Source: JANMZO01 sp963763135 (GTDB lineage: Bacteria > Actinomycetota > Acidimicrobiia > Acidimicrobiales > JANYDT01). Taken from it: DNA of 64,000 nucleotides. Location: assembly GCA_963763135.1 (NCBI GenBank), contig CAVXNJ010000012.1, positions 1 through 64,000 of the forward strand, written 5' to 3'. The notes beneath the pieces are model-generated. The model did not search any database. It was not told where the DNA came from and was given only the letters and a program-made list of their open reading frames with translations. Both the position numbers and the translations under genes were made by a program. The first letter of the stretch is position 1. The number at the start of each line of letters is the position of its first letter. Shown piece after piece: positions 19,116-27,924 of this stretch.

Positions 19116-19190
19116 GGCGGTCACCGAGTCTGAGGCAGTCGACGAGTCTGAGACAGTTCCACGAGTCTGACGCAGTCAACGAGTCTGAGG
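19113..19190. repeat. Four tandem copies of an 18-bp repeat starting on the SDR stop codon
   Basis: Copies of about TGAGGCAGTCGACGAGTC at 19113, 19131, 19149 (19 bp) and 19168, with a fifth partial copy. The first TGA is the stop of the SDR gene, so each copy carries the same in-register stop. Copies differ at 2-4 positions. Confidence 0.85.
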
Positions 19191-19264
19191 TCTCCGACCG
19201 GACCCTTCGAATCAGAGACCGGGCCGGAACGACGGCTCGGTCCGGCCGGCCAGTCGTCAACGAC

Positions 19265-19498
19265 TCAGTGAAGCGGTTTGACGTCCTTGCCGATGTCTTT
19301 GCCGTTGAAGGGGGCGCCGAGAAGCGGGGCCATCAGACATACGTTGAACGCGCCAGCCAACAGGGCCACGAGGCCGACACCGGCCAAGACCACGCCGGAG
19401 GCTGAACCGAGGGTCGAACCCCAAATCAGCAACACGATTCCCACGACGACGCGAATACCGCGACCGGTCGGACTGGACATGAAACGGGCGAAGGCCAT
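19265..19498 (-). CDS. DUF2892 (YgaP-like transmembrane) protein
   Basis: 77-residue membrane protein with two closely spaced helices (VVVGIVLLIWGSTLG and GVGLVALLAGAFNVCLMAPL), preceded by GRGIRV. This matches the DUF2892 family, found alone or fused to rhodanese domains. The family motif ending NVCLMAPLLG-P is present. The ATG at 19498 has AAGGAGA ten bases upstream, so it is chosen over the start at 19516. Divergent from the GntR-CZB gene. Confidence 0.8.
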   Translation of the reverse strand: MAFARFMSSPTGRGIRVVVGIVLLIWGSTLGSASGVVLAGVGLVALLAGAFNVCLMAPLLGAPFNGKDIGKDVKPLH

Positions 19499-19627
19499 GA
19501 TGAGTCTCCTTTGCACATCGAGCGTCGGTGTGGCACCTGCGACGGTACGGATCCCGGGCCAAACGACCTAGAGGACAAGGAAACCTTCCGCTCGGGACCT
19601 GCCCGTCGGCGCGTGTACATTCGCCTC

Positions 19628-20890
19628 GTGTCCGAAACCTCCCCGCTGGCGCGCGTTCTGGACCGGACCGACCCGCTTCCCCTGTGGGCGCAATTGCTGG
19701 GCGATCTGCAAACCCGGTTGCAGGCCGGCGAATTCGACGAGGCGTTTCCGACCGATACGCAACTGATGGCCGACTACGGGGTAAGCCGGCCGACCGTGCG
19801 CGAAGCGATTCGCTCGCTCACCCAGCGAGGGGTTCTGGTACGCGAACGTGGACAGCTCGCTGTCGTCGCGTCGAGCGGTTCACCTCACTACGCAAGCACC
19901 GCCCAACGGCTGCTCGCTTCGGCTTCTGCGCCCGGGCGGACCCGACACACCGAGGTCTTGAGTGCCCGGCCCGCTCAAGACGGCGAAGTTGCCGTCGAGT
20001 TGGGAGTCGACCCCGACACGAAGTTTCAGCACATCACGCAGGTCCATTTCGCAGACGGTCACCCGATCGCGCACGACAGCATCTGGTTGGTCGACACGAC
20101 GGACACGGCATCAGGGCTGAAGCGTTCCAAATCCACCGACGTCGAAGCGGTGCTTCGTCAGGCGTTGGCCCACGTTGACGCCACCAACGAAACGATCACC
20201 GCGGAGTCGCTTGACCCGGTTCTGGCCGACTCGCTCGAACTGGGCGACGTTCGGGACATGCCCGTGGTCATCGTTGTCCGTTGGGTGGCGTTGCACCGGG
20301 ATCGGGCTGTCGCGCTGCGAGTCACCCGAATTCCTTCGGCTCGGTTTTCAATGTCAGCCACGTGGCGGGCCGACCGAGCCCGCACCGTCGTGCTCGACGC
20401 CGAGCCGATCACCGGACACACGCTCACCGACCTCGCCGGTGCCGCGATTCGGGCCCACCGACACTGGCGTTCGCATCTCGCGGCCGCGATTGCAGCTGGC
20501 GACGACATCGACGTGGCAGCGGTCGGGAGTGACGTCGAGTGCGAGCTCGGGCGTTGGTTGATGGATCCACCGTCGCCGATCGCTCGAGCGGCCGACCTTG
20601 GTTCCGCCCGATCGCATCACACCAACTTTCACCGGGCCGCCGCCGAGGCCGTGCAGGTGGCACGGGAAGGCGACATCGAGCGATCGATACGTATGCTTAT
20701 GAAAGGCTCCGTATCCCGACACTCGAATGCGCTCACCGCAGCCCTGAAGTTGCTCGCCGAGCCGTTGTCGGCCGCACCATCATCCGCAGCGTCGGCCGGC
20801 ACCAAGCGCACTGCCGCGCGCAAAGCAGCAGACAAAGCCGCGGGCCCGGCGAACCACACTTCCCGGCTCACGACGAGCCGCAAGCGATAG
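19628..20890 (+). CDS. GntR/HutC-type regulator with a C-terminal chemoreceptor zinc-binding (CZB) domain
   Basis: 420 residues from the GTG at 19628. Residues 12-80 are a GntR winged helix (PLPLWAQLLGDLQTRLQAGE, then YGVSRPTVREAIRSL). About 85-265 is a UTRA effector domain (FQHITQVHFADGHPIAHDS). About 270-380 carries the CZB zinc ligands: H277 in AHRHW, C305 in ECELGRWL, and H331 and H335 in HTNFH, the 3-His/1-Cys set known from chemoreceptors and diguanylate cyclases. An alanine/lysine-rich tail ends the protein. The likely role is zinc- or redox-tuned transcription control; effector and targets are unknown. The next gene is a shorter paralogue without CZB. Confidence 0.85.
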   Translation: MSETSPLARVLDRTDPLPLWAQLLGDLQTRLQAGEFDEAFPTDTQLMADYGVSRPTVREAIRSLTQRGVLVRERGQLAVVASSGSPHYASTAQRLLASASAPGRTRHTEVLSARPAQDGEVAVELGVDPDTKFQHITQVHFADGHPIAHDSIWLVDTTDTASGLKRSKSTDVEAVLRQALAHVDATNETITAESLDPVLADSLELGDVRDMPVVIVVRWVALHRDRAVALRVTRIPSARFSMSATWRADRARTVVLDAEPITGHTLTDLAGAAIRAHRHWRSHLAAAIAAGDDIDVAAVGSDVECELGRWLMDPPSPIARAADLGSARSHHTNFHRAAAEAVQVAREGDIERSIRMLMKGSVSRHSNALTAALKLLAEPLSAAPSSAASAGTKRTAARKAADKAAGPANHTSRLTTSRKR

Positions 20891-20914
20891 CGGTGGCACC
20901 ACTAGATTGAATAC

Positions 20915-21700
20915 ATGACCGACGTTGCGTTCCGGAAGCCTGATCGGACGAGCCCACTTCCCCTGTGGGCGCAGATCATGGCTGACCTCCGGCGTCGGTT
21001 GACCTCCGGCGAGTTCACCGACGGACTTCCGCCCGAGCGCGAACTGATCGAGCAGTACGAGGTCAGTCGGCACACCATGCGCGACGCCATGCGTCGGCTC
21101 CATTCCGAGGGGCTCATCGATCGCGAACGCGGACGGGGTACTTTTCTCCGGACGCAGCCGATCGAGCAGACGGCCGGATCGCTCTACAGCTTGTTCCGCT
21201 CCATCGAAGACCAGGGTTTCGAGCAACGGAGCGAGGTGCTTGATCTCGACGAGCGGACGGCACCGTCCATCGCCGACCAGCTCAAGCTGCCGGAATCGAC
21301 TTCGTTTGTCTACCTACGGCGGATTCGGAACGCCGACGACACGCCGATCGCCACCGACGAGATCTGGATGCCGGCGTCGATCGCCGCTCCTCTGCTTACT
21401 GTCGACTTCCGGCACACCGCCGTGTACGTGGAACTCGACCGGCTGTGCGGAGCGCGGCCGGAGTCCGGGTGGGAACGGATTCACCCGGTAATCCCGTCGC
21501 CCGACGAGCGGAAACTGCTGCAGCTCAAGCGACAGGAACCAGGCTTTCTCGTCGAACGATCGACGGTTTTCGGCGGAAAACCGCTCGAATGGCGCCGAAC
21601 CGTGATTCGCGGTGACATGTACACGTTCGTCACCGAGTGGCGAAGCCCGCTGAACCGGGAAACGTCATCGTTTGCACCGACCGCCCTGCCACGCAGTTGA
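20915..21700 (+). CDS. GntR/HutC-type transcriptional regulator
   Basis: 261 residues: GntR winged helix (PLPLWAQIMADLRRRLTSGE, then YEVSRHTMRDAMRRLHSEG) and UTRA effector domain (VYLRRIRNADDTPIATDE, then EWRRTVIRGDMYTF). The DNA-binding half is very like that of the preceding GntR-CZB gene, so the pair is a tandem duplication with divergence. The ATG at 20915 follows TAGATT by 6 bases, a spacing that fits a leaderless transcript; no Shine-Dalgarno is seen. Confidence 0.85.
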   Translation: MTDVAFRKPDRTSPLPLWAQIMADLRRRLTSGEFTDGLPPERELIEQYEVSRHTMRDAMRRLHSEGLIDRERGRGTFLRTQPIEQTAGSLYSLFRSIEDQGFEQRSEVLDLDERTAPSIADQLKLPESTSFVYLRRIRNADDTPIATDEIWMPASIAAPLLTVDFRHTAVYVELDRLCGARPESGWERIHPVIPSPDERKLLQLKRQEPGFLVERSTVFGGKPLEWRRTVIRGDMYTFVTEWRSPLNRETSSFAPTALPRS

Positions 21701-21721
21701 CCCCGCGGCAACACCCGGGCC

Positions 21722-21755
21722 CTCGAACAGGCCTACTGCTCGAACAGGCCTACCG
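21722..21755. repeat. 17-bp direct repeat, two copies
   Basis: CTCGAACAGGCCTACTG at 21722-21738 is followed directly by CTCGAACAGGCCTACCG at 21739-21755. It lies between the convergent 3' ends of the GntR gene and whiB. Confidence 0.8.
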
Positions 21756-21765
21756 TTCTGCACAC

Positions 21766-22065
21766 TTACTGATTGACCGCCTCGACGACACACGACAATT
21801 CCGGCATCATTCGATTCTGCCGGTACCGCAGGAGCCGCCGCCGCTCCCGCTCGGTGTGCCCACCCCAGATCCCGTACGTTTCCTGGCTTTGCAGGGCATA
21901 CGCAAGGCAAGCGTCTTGGAGGGGGCAGCGTGCGCAGATCAACTTCGCCTGCCGGATTCCCGACAGGGCACTCGGACCGTCGGACTGCGGGTAGAACAAC
22001 GCCGTGGGCCAGCCCAGGCATGCTGCCGCACCCCAATCCGGAGAACACCCATGTCCTGAGCTCAC
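21766..22065 (-). CDS. WhiB-family iron-sulfur transcription factor
   Basis: About 99 residues from a GTG at 22065; a TTG at 22086 is an alternative. The four cluster-binding cysteines are C16, then C44, C47 and C53 (CARCPLQDAC), followed by the YGIWGGHTERER turn and a basic tail (RRLLRYRQNR), as in all WhiB proteins. These bind the principal sigma factor and a [4Fe-4S] cluster and are specific to actinobacteria. No Shine-Dalgarno is seen. Divergent from a DUF302 gene across a perfect 20-bp palindrome. Confidence 0.88.
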   Translation of the reverse strand: MSSGHGCSPDWGAAACLGWPTALFYPQSDGPSALSGIRQAKLICARCPLQDACLAYALQSQETYGIWGGHTERERRRLLRYRQNRMMPELSCVVEAVNQ

Positions 22066-22093
22066 AATCCGAAGCGTACTGCACAACTGTTCT

Positions 22094-22113
22094 CATAATG
22101 TCCGGACATTATG
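22094..22113. promoter_or_regulatory. Perfect 20-bp palindrome in the promoter of the DUF302 gene
   Basis: CATAATGTCCGGACATTATG at 22094-22113, followed at once by the possible -10 box TAATCT (22114-22119). It lies between the divergent whiB (22065) and DUF302 (22142) starts and would block or shape either promoter. The cognate regulator is not evident. Confidence 0.65.
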
Positions 22114-22141
22114 TAATCTAAGACACAACCAAGGAGTTTCC

Positions 22142-22516
22142 ATGAACGCCATTGAAAAGACCGTCAGCCTCACCCCAGAACAAGCCGAAGCGTCAGTCCG
22201 GGCCACCTTGGCGGCGAACGGGTTCGGTGTGCTCACCGAGATCGATATCGCCGCGGTGTTCAAGGCGAAGCTCGGTGTCGACCGCCCGTTTCTCAAGATT
22301 CTCGGGGCCTGCAATCCAGGCTTCGCGAGCCGGGCGCTGGCGCTCGACCCGAGCGTGAGTCTGCTCCTCCCGTGCAACGTGACGGTGGAAGCCGTGGAAG
22401 GCGGCACGAAGGTTGCCGCGATCGACCCGATGGAACTCATGGCCGACCCCGCGTTTGCCGAACTCGGCGGCGAGGTGTCGGCGAAGCTCCGCGCTGCGAT
22501 CGAGGCCGTCGGCTAA
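22142..22516 (+). CDS. DUF302 domain protein
   Basis: 124 residues matching DUF302: a ferredoxin-like small domain with FGVLTEIDIAAVFKAKLGVD, then FLKILGACNPGFASRALA and SLLLPCNVTVEAVEGGTKV. The function is unknown in the family; the conserved cysteine in GACNP suggests metal or thiol chemistry. The ATG at 22142 has AAGGAG at 22131-22136. Likely under control of the palindrome at 22094. Confidence 0.85.
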   Translation: MNAIEKTVSLTPEQAEASVRATLAANGFGVLTEIDIAAVFKAKLGVDRPFLKILGACNPGFASRALALDPSVSLLLPCNVTVEAVEGGTKVAAIDPMELMADPAFAELGGEVSAKLRAAIEAVG

Positions 22517-22592
22517 CCCGAGCGGGCGCCGACCCGAGCGGGTACCAACCCGGGGGAATGCCGACCCGGTCGGGTACCAACCCGGTCGGGGC
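22514..22592. repeat. Tandem dyads ACCCG-NN-CGGGT between convergent genes
   Basis: A ~32-bp unit, GCCGACCCGAGCGGGTACCA and following bases, is repeated twice with flanking partial copies, giving four ACCCGNNCGGG palindromes in 79 bp. The block starts at the DUF302 stop and ends three bases before the thioredoxin stop, so it may act as a two-way terminator. Confidence 0.7.
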
Positions 22593-22594
22593 GC

Positions 22595-23017
22595 CTATGC
22601 GGAGAGTTCCGCCTCGATCCAACGCTGGAGCGCTGGGGCCGGCAACGCGCCGACTTGGCGCGCCACTTCCTTGCCGTTGCGCAGGAGCAGCATGGTGGGG
22701 ATTCCCTGGACACCGAATCCCTGGGAGATTCCGGGAGCGTTGTCGACGTTGACCTTCACGACCTTCAACCGTCCGGCATAGTCGGCGGCCGCCTTTTCGA
22801 CCAACGGTCCGACGACCCGGCACGGGCCGCACCACGGCGCCCACAGGTCGACGAGCACCACACCGGGCGCGTCCACCGTGGCCGCGAAGTTCGACTCGCC
22901 GGCTTCAACCAGCCACGGCAGCGGCGCGTGACAGGAGCCGCATCGGGGTGTTCCACCGGCAGCTGCAGGAACCCGGTTGCGCTTGCCGCAACCCACACAA
23001 ACAACGACATCGTTCAC
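22595..23017 (-). CDS. trxC: Thioredoxin with N-terminal zinc ribbon (thioredoxin 2 type)
   Basis: 140-residue cytoplasmic disulfide reductase. The N-terminal zinc site is C7, C10 (CVGC) with C26, C29 (CGSC); the active site is WAPWCGPCR with WCGPC at 62-66. The thioredoxin fold continues through VNVDNAPGISQGFGVQGIPT with the conserved cis-Pro. This ribbon-plus-thioredoxin layout is that of TrxC. It lies 107 bp downstream of the aminotransferase on the same strand. Confidence 0.9.
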   Translation of the reverse strand: MNDVVVCVGCGKRNRVPAAAGGTPRCGSCHAPLPWLVEAGESNFAATVDAPGVVLVDLWAPWCGPCRVVGPLVEKAAADYAGRLKVVKVNVDNAPGISQGFGVQGIPTMLLLRNGKEVARQVGALPAPALQRWIEAELSA

Positions 23018-23123
23018 GGTCGTGACCTTTCGTAGTCAACCCACACATGATACCCCCACCGGTACCTTAAACAGTTCGGCGACGGGCGACGCTGGCCGAT
23101 AAATTCCGCACCGTATTTGCGAA

Positions 23124-24834
23124 TCAGGTCACAAGTGATTCGGTGGGGAGATCGAACCAGCGGAGGTGCTCGAACTCGGCCGACAACAGACCGGTGTGCG
23201 GACCGTGCTGCTCCCACCCCGCTGCGTCGGCGAATTCCTTCCGGGCCGCGTCGAGATAGCCGGCGAGTGCGGTCTCGGGTGCGGTTGGCCGTTCGATGAG
23301 TGGACGGATCAGGTCCCCGGTGGCCGGGTCATAGGACAGCATTGACAGACGCAACGGAGGTTCGACCGGGCCCCGACGATGACGCCACAACCCGGTGGCT
23401 GCGTCAAAGTGATACTGCGGAAGCAGCTTCCATCCGTCGGTCGCCACCAGGTCCACCGCGTCGACCAGATACTGGAAGACGGCCTCGGAGATGAAGTAGT
23501 TGAAGCTCACCCGTGTCCAGCCCGGTTTGATGCCCTCGCATCCCTGGGTGATCTCGTGTTCGAACTCATGCGATCGCTCGAGGTTGATCCCGAGCAATCG
23601 GTGTCCGTAGGGGCCGGCGCAGGAGCACCCACCCCGTGATTGGATGCCGAAGAGATCGTTCAGCAGGGCCACGACGTAGTTGTGGTGCAGAAAGCGACCA
23701 CCCGGACGCCGCACGACAAACGACACGATCGACAGTCGTTCGGCCTTGGTGTTTCCGAGGACCATGACGTCGGGGTTAGCGGACCACTTTCTCGATCGCC
23801 CTTGACCAGTACGCCTCCTCGTGAGCGCGGATGGCCGGCACACCGACCGCTGACTTCAGCTGGAACACGAGTCCCGCTCGAATCGATTCGATGATCGCCG
23901 GGGTGCCGCCTTCCTCACGGTGCACCGGATCGTCGAGATAACGGTGCTCGGCCGGGTTGACGTAGGCGACCGTCCCGCCACCCACGACATCGGGCACCCG
24001 ATTGGTCAGCAGCGCTCGCCGCACCACAAGCACGCCGGGTGTACCCGGACCACCGACAAACTTATGGGGACTTATGAAAATCGCGTCTTTGTAGGCAAGC
24101 GGATGGTCGGCGCACTGCGGATACATTTCTATGTCCACATACGGTGCCGCGCACGCGAAGTCCCAGAACGACAGTGCACCGTGACGGTGCAGGAGATCAG
24201 CGATGTCACACGTGTTCGAAACGATGCCGGTCACGTTCGAGGCGGCGGAAAACGAGCCGATCTTCATCGGGCGGTCGGCGTGTCGGATCAGCTCGGCTTC
24301 GAGGGCGGCAAGGTCGATATGTCCGTCGGTGTCTTCCGGGATGGTGACGACATCGGCAATCGATTCGCGCCAGGGCAGTTCGTTGGAATGGTGCTCGAAC
24401 GGGCCGACGAACACCACGGGGCGCTCCTCGGCCGGAATGAGCGAGGAAAGCTGGTACCGGTCGTCGAGGTCGGCCGGAATTCGCAGGTTCATGATGCCGA
24501 TCAACTTGTCTACGGCCCCGGTCGAGCCGGAACCGCAGAAGATCACGCACGTCTCGGCATCGCCGCCGACGGCGTCATGAATGATCTGACGGGCATCTTC
24601 ACGTAGCCGCGTCGTCTGGAGGCCGGTCCCCGACGACTCGGTGTGCGTGTTCGCATACCGGGGCAGAACCTCATCGCGGATGAAATCCTCGATGAAGCCG
24701 AGCGCCCGACCTGACGCGGTGTAGTCGGCGTAGGTGATCCGATGCGGCCCGAACGGCCCTTCCATCACCTGATCGTCGCCGATCACCGACTCTCTGATCC
24801 GACGCAGCAACGGGGTCTCGACGGGGGCTTCCAC
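23124..24834 (-). CDS. Class V aminotransferase-fold PLP enzyme, one frameshift
   Basis: PLP-dependent enzyme of the cysteine desulfurase/selenocysteine lyase fold, about 570 residues. The first part shows YADYTASGRALGFIEDFI, FCGSGSTGAVDKL, GPFEHHSNELPWRE and the Schiff-base lysine segment FISPHKFVGGPGTPGV. Near 23785 the frame slips: VMVLGNTKAERLSIVSFVV, the standard C-terminal domain, continues in the next frame down to 23124. The length 1711 is one over a multiple of three, so one extra base in GAGAAAGTGG explains it. The C-terminus has a GGCSCAGPYGH loop. The family is larger than SufS; the true substrate is unknown. Confidence 0.82.
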
Positions 24835-24900
24835 CGGGCCAACCTAACGCACCCGAGAACGCGAGATGCGAAACGAGCGTTCGTATGCGACAACCGTGGC

Positions 24901-25237
24901 GACGGACCGCTAGTGGTGCGTCGCGCAATTGAGTATGACGTATTGCGAACCATGGTTCGTTCAGGGCAAGGACGCAGAAGGCCCCACTAGCCTTGCCCTA
25001 ATAGGGCCGACGAGGACACAGCCATGGGCGAAGCTGGCCGCAAGGCGCCATGCGAGATGGGCGACGGACCGCTAGGCGGTGCGTCGCGGAATTGAGTATG
25101 GCGTATTGCGAGCCATGGTTCGTTCAGGGCAAGGACGCAGAAGGCCCCACTAGCCTTGCCCTAATAGGGCCGACGAGGACACAGCCATGGGCGAAGCTGG
25201 CCGCAAGGCGCCATGCGAGATGGGCGATGGACCGCTA
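24901..25237. repeat. Two tandem copies (plus a stub) of a ~162-bp repeat, with internal hairpin and palindrome
   Basis: Copies start at 24901 and 25063 (GACGGACCGCTA) and a 12-bp stub starts at 25226 on the K+-channel stop codon. Each copy contains AGGGCAAGG facing CCTTGCCCT, and a CCATGGTTCG core that in copy 1 is the perfect 14-bp palindrome CGAACCATGGTTCG (24947-24960). This fills the ~400-bp gap between the channel gene and the aminotransferase. No gene was recognised here. Confidence 0.85.
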
Positions 25238-26254
25238 CACCCCGAATCGACTGCCGAGGCGCGCCACCGTCTCGTCGGGGCCGAGCACCACGACAACGTC
25301 GCCGACCTGGATTTCCGAGTCGGTCCGTTCCCAGACCGCGTCGCCGGATACGCGTCGCATCACGACAAACGTGGTGTTGGCATGGTCCGAGGCGAGCGTC
25401 TCCGACCGTTGGCCGACAAGGGGCGAACCACTGCTGACGATGACATCCTCGGTACGCAGTCCGTAGCCGCTCAGCGAGGTTGTCTCGACCAGGTCCGCTC
25501 CGAGGGCCGAGGAGGCGAGCCCGGTGCCGAAGTCACCGTACGGCGAGACGGCTTCCGACGCCCCGGCGCGCAGGATCCGCTGCTGCCAGTCGGGATCGTT
25601 GACCCGCGCCACGATACGGAGATCCGGGCACAGCGCCCGAGCGGTCAGCGTCACCACGAGGTTTGCCGGATCGTCGGGCCCGGCCGCCACCAGCGCCCGG
25701 GCCCTGGCGATTCCGGCGGCGAGCAACACCTCCTCCTGCATTCCGTCGCCGAAGACGGGGATTGCTCCTGTCTCCCGGATGACGTGGTCCTTCGCCTCAT
25801 CGGCGTCGACGACGACGCAGCGCTGCCCCTGTTTGAGCGTCGCCAGCGTCACCGCCCGTCCGACCCGACCGAACCCAACGACGATGACGTGGGCCTTCAG
25901 ACCTTCACTCATCCTTGCGCTCCTTTGCCGCGCGAGCGCGGCCTTGAGATCCCCCGAAAGCAGCAGTGATGTGAGCGTGGAACCGGAGTACACGAGCACG
26001 GCGAAGCCGGCCGCGATGACGATCATGGCCCACAGCCGCCCGACGTGGTCGAGCGGGTTGACTTCCCCGTAACCGATTGTTCCGAGCGTGATGATCGTCA
26101 TGTACAGCGCATCGAACCAACTGAACTGGGCGAGGACCACGAATCCGAACGTCGAGATCAGAACCGTTGCGCATTGGACCGCCAGCACCCAACGGAGTCG
26201 AAACACCAACAACCGCAGGACCGTCGCCCGGTTCGCTGGATTTGGGTGGCTCAC
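25235..26254 (-). CDS. Two-helix potassium channel with RCK (TrkA-N/TrkA-C) domain
   Basis: 339 residues. Two membrane helices flank a pore loop with the K+ filter TIGYGE (59-64) in ITLGTIGYGEVNPLDH. Then comes an RCK domain with the nucleotide-binding loop VVGFGRVGRAV (125-135) and an acidic VVVDADEAKD segment, and a TrkA-C domain near 265-335 (VIVSSGSPLVGQ). Works as a ligand-gated K+ channel of the MthK/Kch type in the inner membrane. The stop codon lies in the stub of the 162-bp repeat. Confidence 0.9.
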   Translation of the reverse strand: MSHPNPANRATVLRLLVFRLRWVLAVQCATVLISTFGFVVLAQFSWFDALYMTIITLGTIGYGEVNPLDHVGRLWAMIVIAAGFAVLVYSGSTLTSLLLSGDLKAALARQRSARMSEGLKAHVIVVGFGRVGRAVTLATLKQGQRCVVVDADEAKDHVIRETGAIPVFGDGMQEEVLLAAGIARARALVAAGPDDPANLVVTLTARALCPDLRIVARVNDPDWQQRILRAGASEAVSPYGDFGTGLASSALGADLVETTSLSGYGLRTEDVIVSSGSPLVGQRSETLASDHANTTFVVMRRVSGDAVWERTDSEIQVGDVVVVLGPDETVARLGSRFGV

Positions 26255-26315
26255 GCCCCGATCCTATGCACACTGCCCGGAGCGCCACGAATGGGCGGTT
26301 CGCAGCGGATACAGA

Positions 26316-26350
26316 ACGGGTCGAGTCACCCGACAAGTGACTCGACCCGT
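26316..26350. terminator. Strong hairpin without U-tract after the PAS gene
   Basis: Perfect 14-bp arms ACGGGTCGAGTCAC and GTGACTCGACCCGT with a 7-base loop, 42 bp past the stop of the PAS gene (-) and 62 bp before the channel start. It has no T-run on either side, like many actinobacterial terminators. Confidence 0.6.
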
Positions 26351-26391
26351 ACACGTACCCCAACCAGGAGCACGATCTTTGGCGCTTACCG

Positions 26392-27924
26392 CTAAACGCG
26401 AACTCGCTCCGATACCGCTGCGATGACCGCGGCGAGAGCCGCCTCGGAACTGCGAAGGCTGGACAGCGTCTGGTCGACGTCGCTCACGTCCTCCGCCACC
26501 ATGACAACTTCGTCGTCGTACGACGTGAGGGTGAAACGGTGGACCAGCGACCCTTGGTCGTTCAAACCGGGGTCGGCATCGAGTTGTGTGGCGACGACCG
26601 CGACCGGTTGACCGTTGCGCACCAGAGCCAGACGAGCGGCCTGAAGCAGGTCGGCGTCGAAGGCAACCATCGAGGCCCGCACACCGGGCTTGAGGATCGA
26701 AGCGAGCGAGGTGTTCGCATAGTCGAGAATGAAGTCTTCGACCTGGCCCTTTTCATGGCGGATAGGGACCCAGACGCCGATCCCGTGTGCCAGCATGCCA
26801 ACGGTCCGAGCGAAGCGCGCCTGCGTCGAGGCCATCGCCCGTTCAATGCGCAACTCGCGGGAGCGGTCACGGACCACCTGCACGACGGCATCGCCGACTC
26901 GGACCGCCTCGACCTCGGTGTGGGTCTCGGCCCCTCCCGATTTTCCGTACTCCGTCGAATCGACAAACGTCATCGCCGGAAGTCTTGACTCCCACGTTCG
27001 AGTCGCCAGCTGCTTGGTGAGTTCATGACGGTTGGCGCCGTCGAATATCCCACGAGCACGAAACTGTTTGGCGGCCGCGTTCGAGTAGAGCTCCCGGGTT
27101 CCGATGATCTGTCCGTCATCGAAGAGCGGGGTGAGGAGGGTCACCCCCTCGGTGAGGGCCTCGAGGATCAGGCGCTGCCGGGCTTCGGAGCGGGTGAGTT
27201 CGTCAGCGATCGTGTGATCGGTCGACGTCTGAAGAATGTGATCGCCGACCCGGACCGTGTGGATCTCGTACCGAATGGTGCGTTCGGCCCCGTCGATGAG
27301 CCCCGACCGCTCGATCGAATAGGGCGTGGCCGAACCGTCGCGCCAGACCTGCTCGGCCTCGCGCATGGCGATCTCCGGGTCTTTAAACACGTTGCTCGCC
27401 AGCGCGCCCTTGACTATCGGTTCGGTGAACGGAAGGGCGAGCGCGGCCTGGTTGCAGTACACGATCTCCAGGTCGACGATCCTGGCCTCTTCCCAGATCG
27501 GCTGGTAGAGGTAGATCGCCTGATGGAGGTTTTCGACGGTGGCCCGGAACAGCACGTCGGCGCGTTCGAGTTCCTCGGATCCGAGCAAGCGGCCGACCAC
27601 ATCGCGGCCGTATGAAACACCGTCATCGGCGCCCGCCTGGCCCACCTTCCAGCCGGTCAGTTCGACCACATCGATTCCGACCGACGGATCGAAGACCCGC
27701 TTGGCCTGCACCCACCAGCCCTGGGTTCCGGTGTAGAGAACCTCGCCGAACGGAGCATCGGAGTATCCGCTGCACAGATCGGCCAGCGGATGATCAAAAC
27801 GGATCGGATCGCCCCACGAGGTGGTGAACCAACTGAGCCAAGACGCCGCGGGATCGTCGATCGAGGTGGGGACCGGAATGCAGAAGCTCACCACGCCCGA
27901 AGGGTTCGACACTCGGGTGTTCAC
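26392..27924 (-). CDS. PAS-domain sensor-like protein without recognisable output domain
   Basis: About 510 residues with at least two PAS-like sections: ATVENLHQAIYLYQPIWEEA with YCNQAALALPF; RQRLILEALTEGVTLLTPLF with LYSNAAAKQFRARG. A third region is MLAHGIGVWVPI with FILDYANTSLASIL. A final SDVDQTLSSLRSSEAALAAV coiled coil ends the chain; no kinase, GGDEF or HTH domain follows, so it may signal by protein contact or be truncated. The open frame extends to 28086. A GTG at 27924 (overlapping a TGA as GTGA) or at 27933 is a plausible start. Confidence 0.6.
   Translation of the reverse strand: MNTRVSNPSGVVSFCIPVPTSIDDPAASWLSWFTTSWGDPIRFDHPLADLCSGYSDAPFGEVLYTGTQGWWVQAKRVFDPSVGIDVVELTGWKVGQAGADDGVSYGRDVVGRLLGSEELERADVLFRATVENLHQAIYLYQPIWEEARIVDLEIVYCNQAALALPFTEPIVKGALASNVFKDPEIAMREAEQVWRDGSATPYSIERSGLIDGAERTIRYEIHTVRVGDHILQTSTDHTIADELTRSEARQRLILEALTEGVTLLTPLFDDGQIIGTRELYSNAAAKQFRARGIFDGANRHELTKQLATRTWESRLPAMTFVDSTEYGKSGGAETHTEVEAVRVGDAVVQVVRDRSRELRIERAMASTQARFARTVGMLAHGIGVWVPIRHEKGQVEDFILDYANTSLASILKPGVRASMVAFDADLLQAARLALVRNGQPVAVVATQLDADPGLNDQGSLVHRFTLTSYDDEVVMVAEDVSDVDQTLSSLRSSEAALAAVIAAVSERVRV

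Noticed and set aside
24742..25466. Open frames over the 162-bp tandem repeat
   Set aside because: They run through duplicated non-coding DNA, use no plausible start and match nothing.
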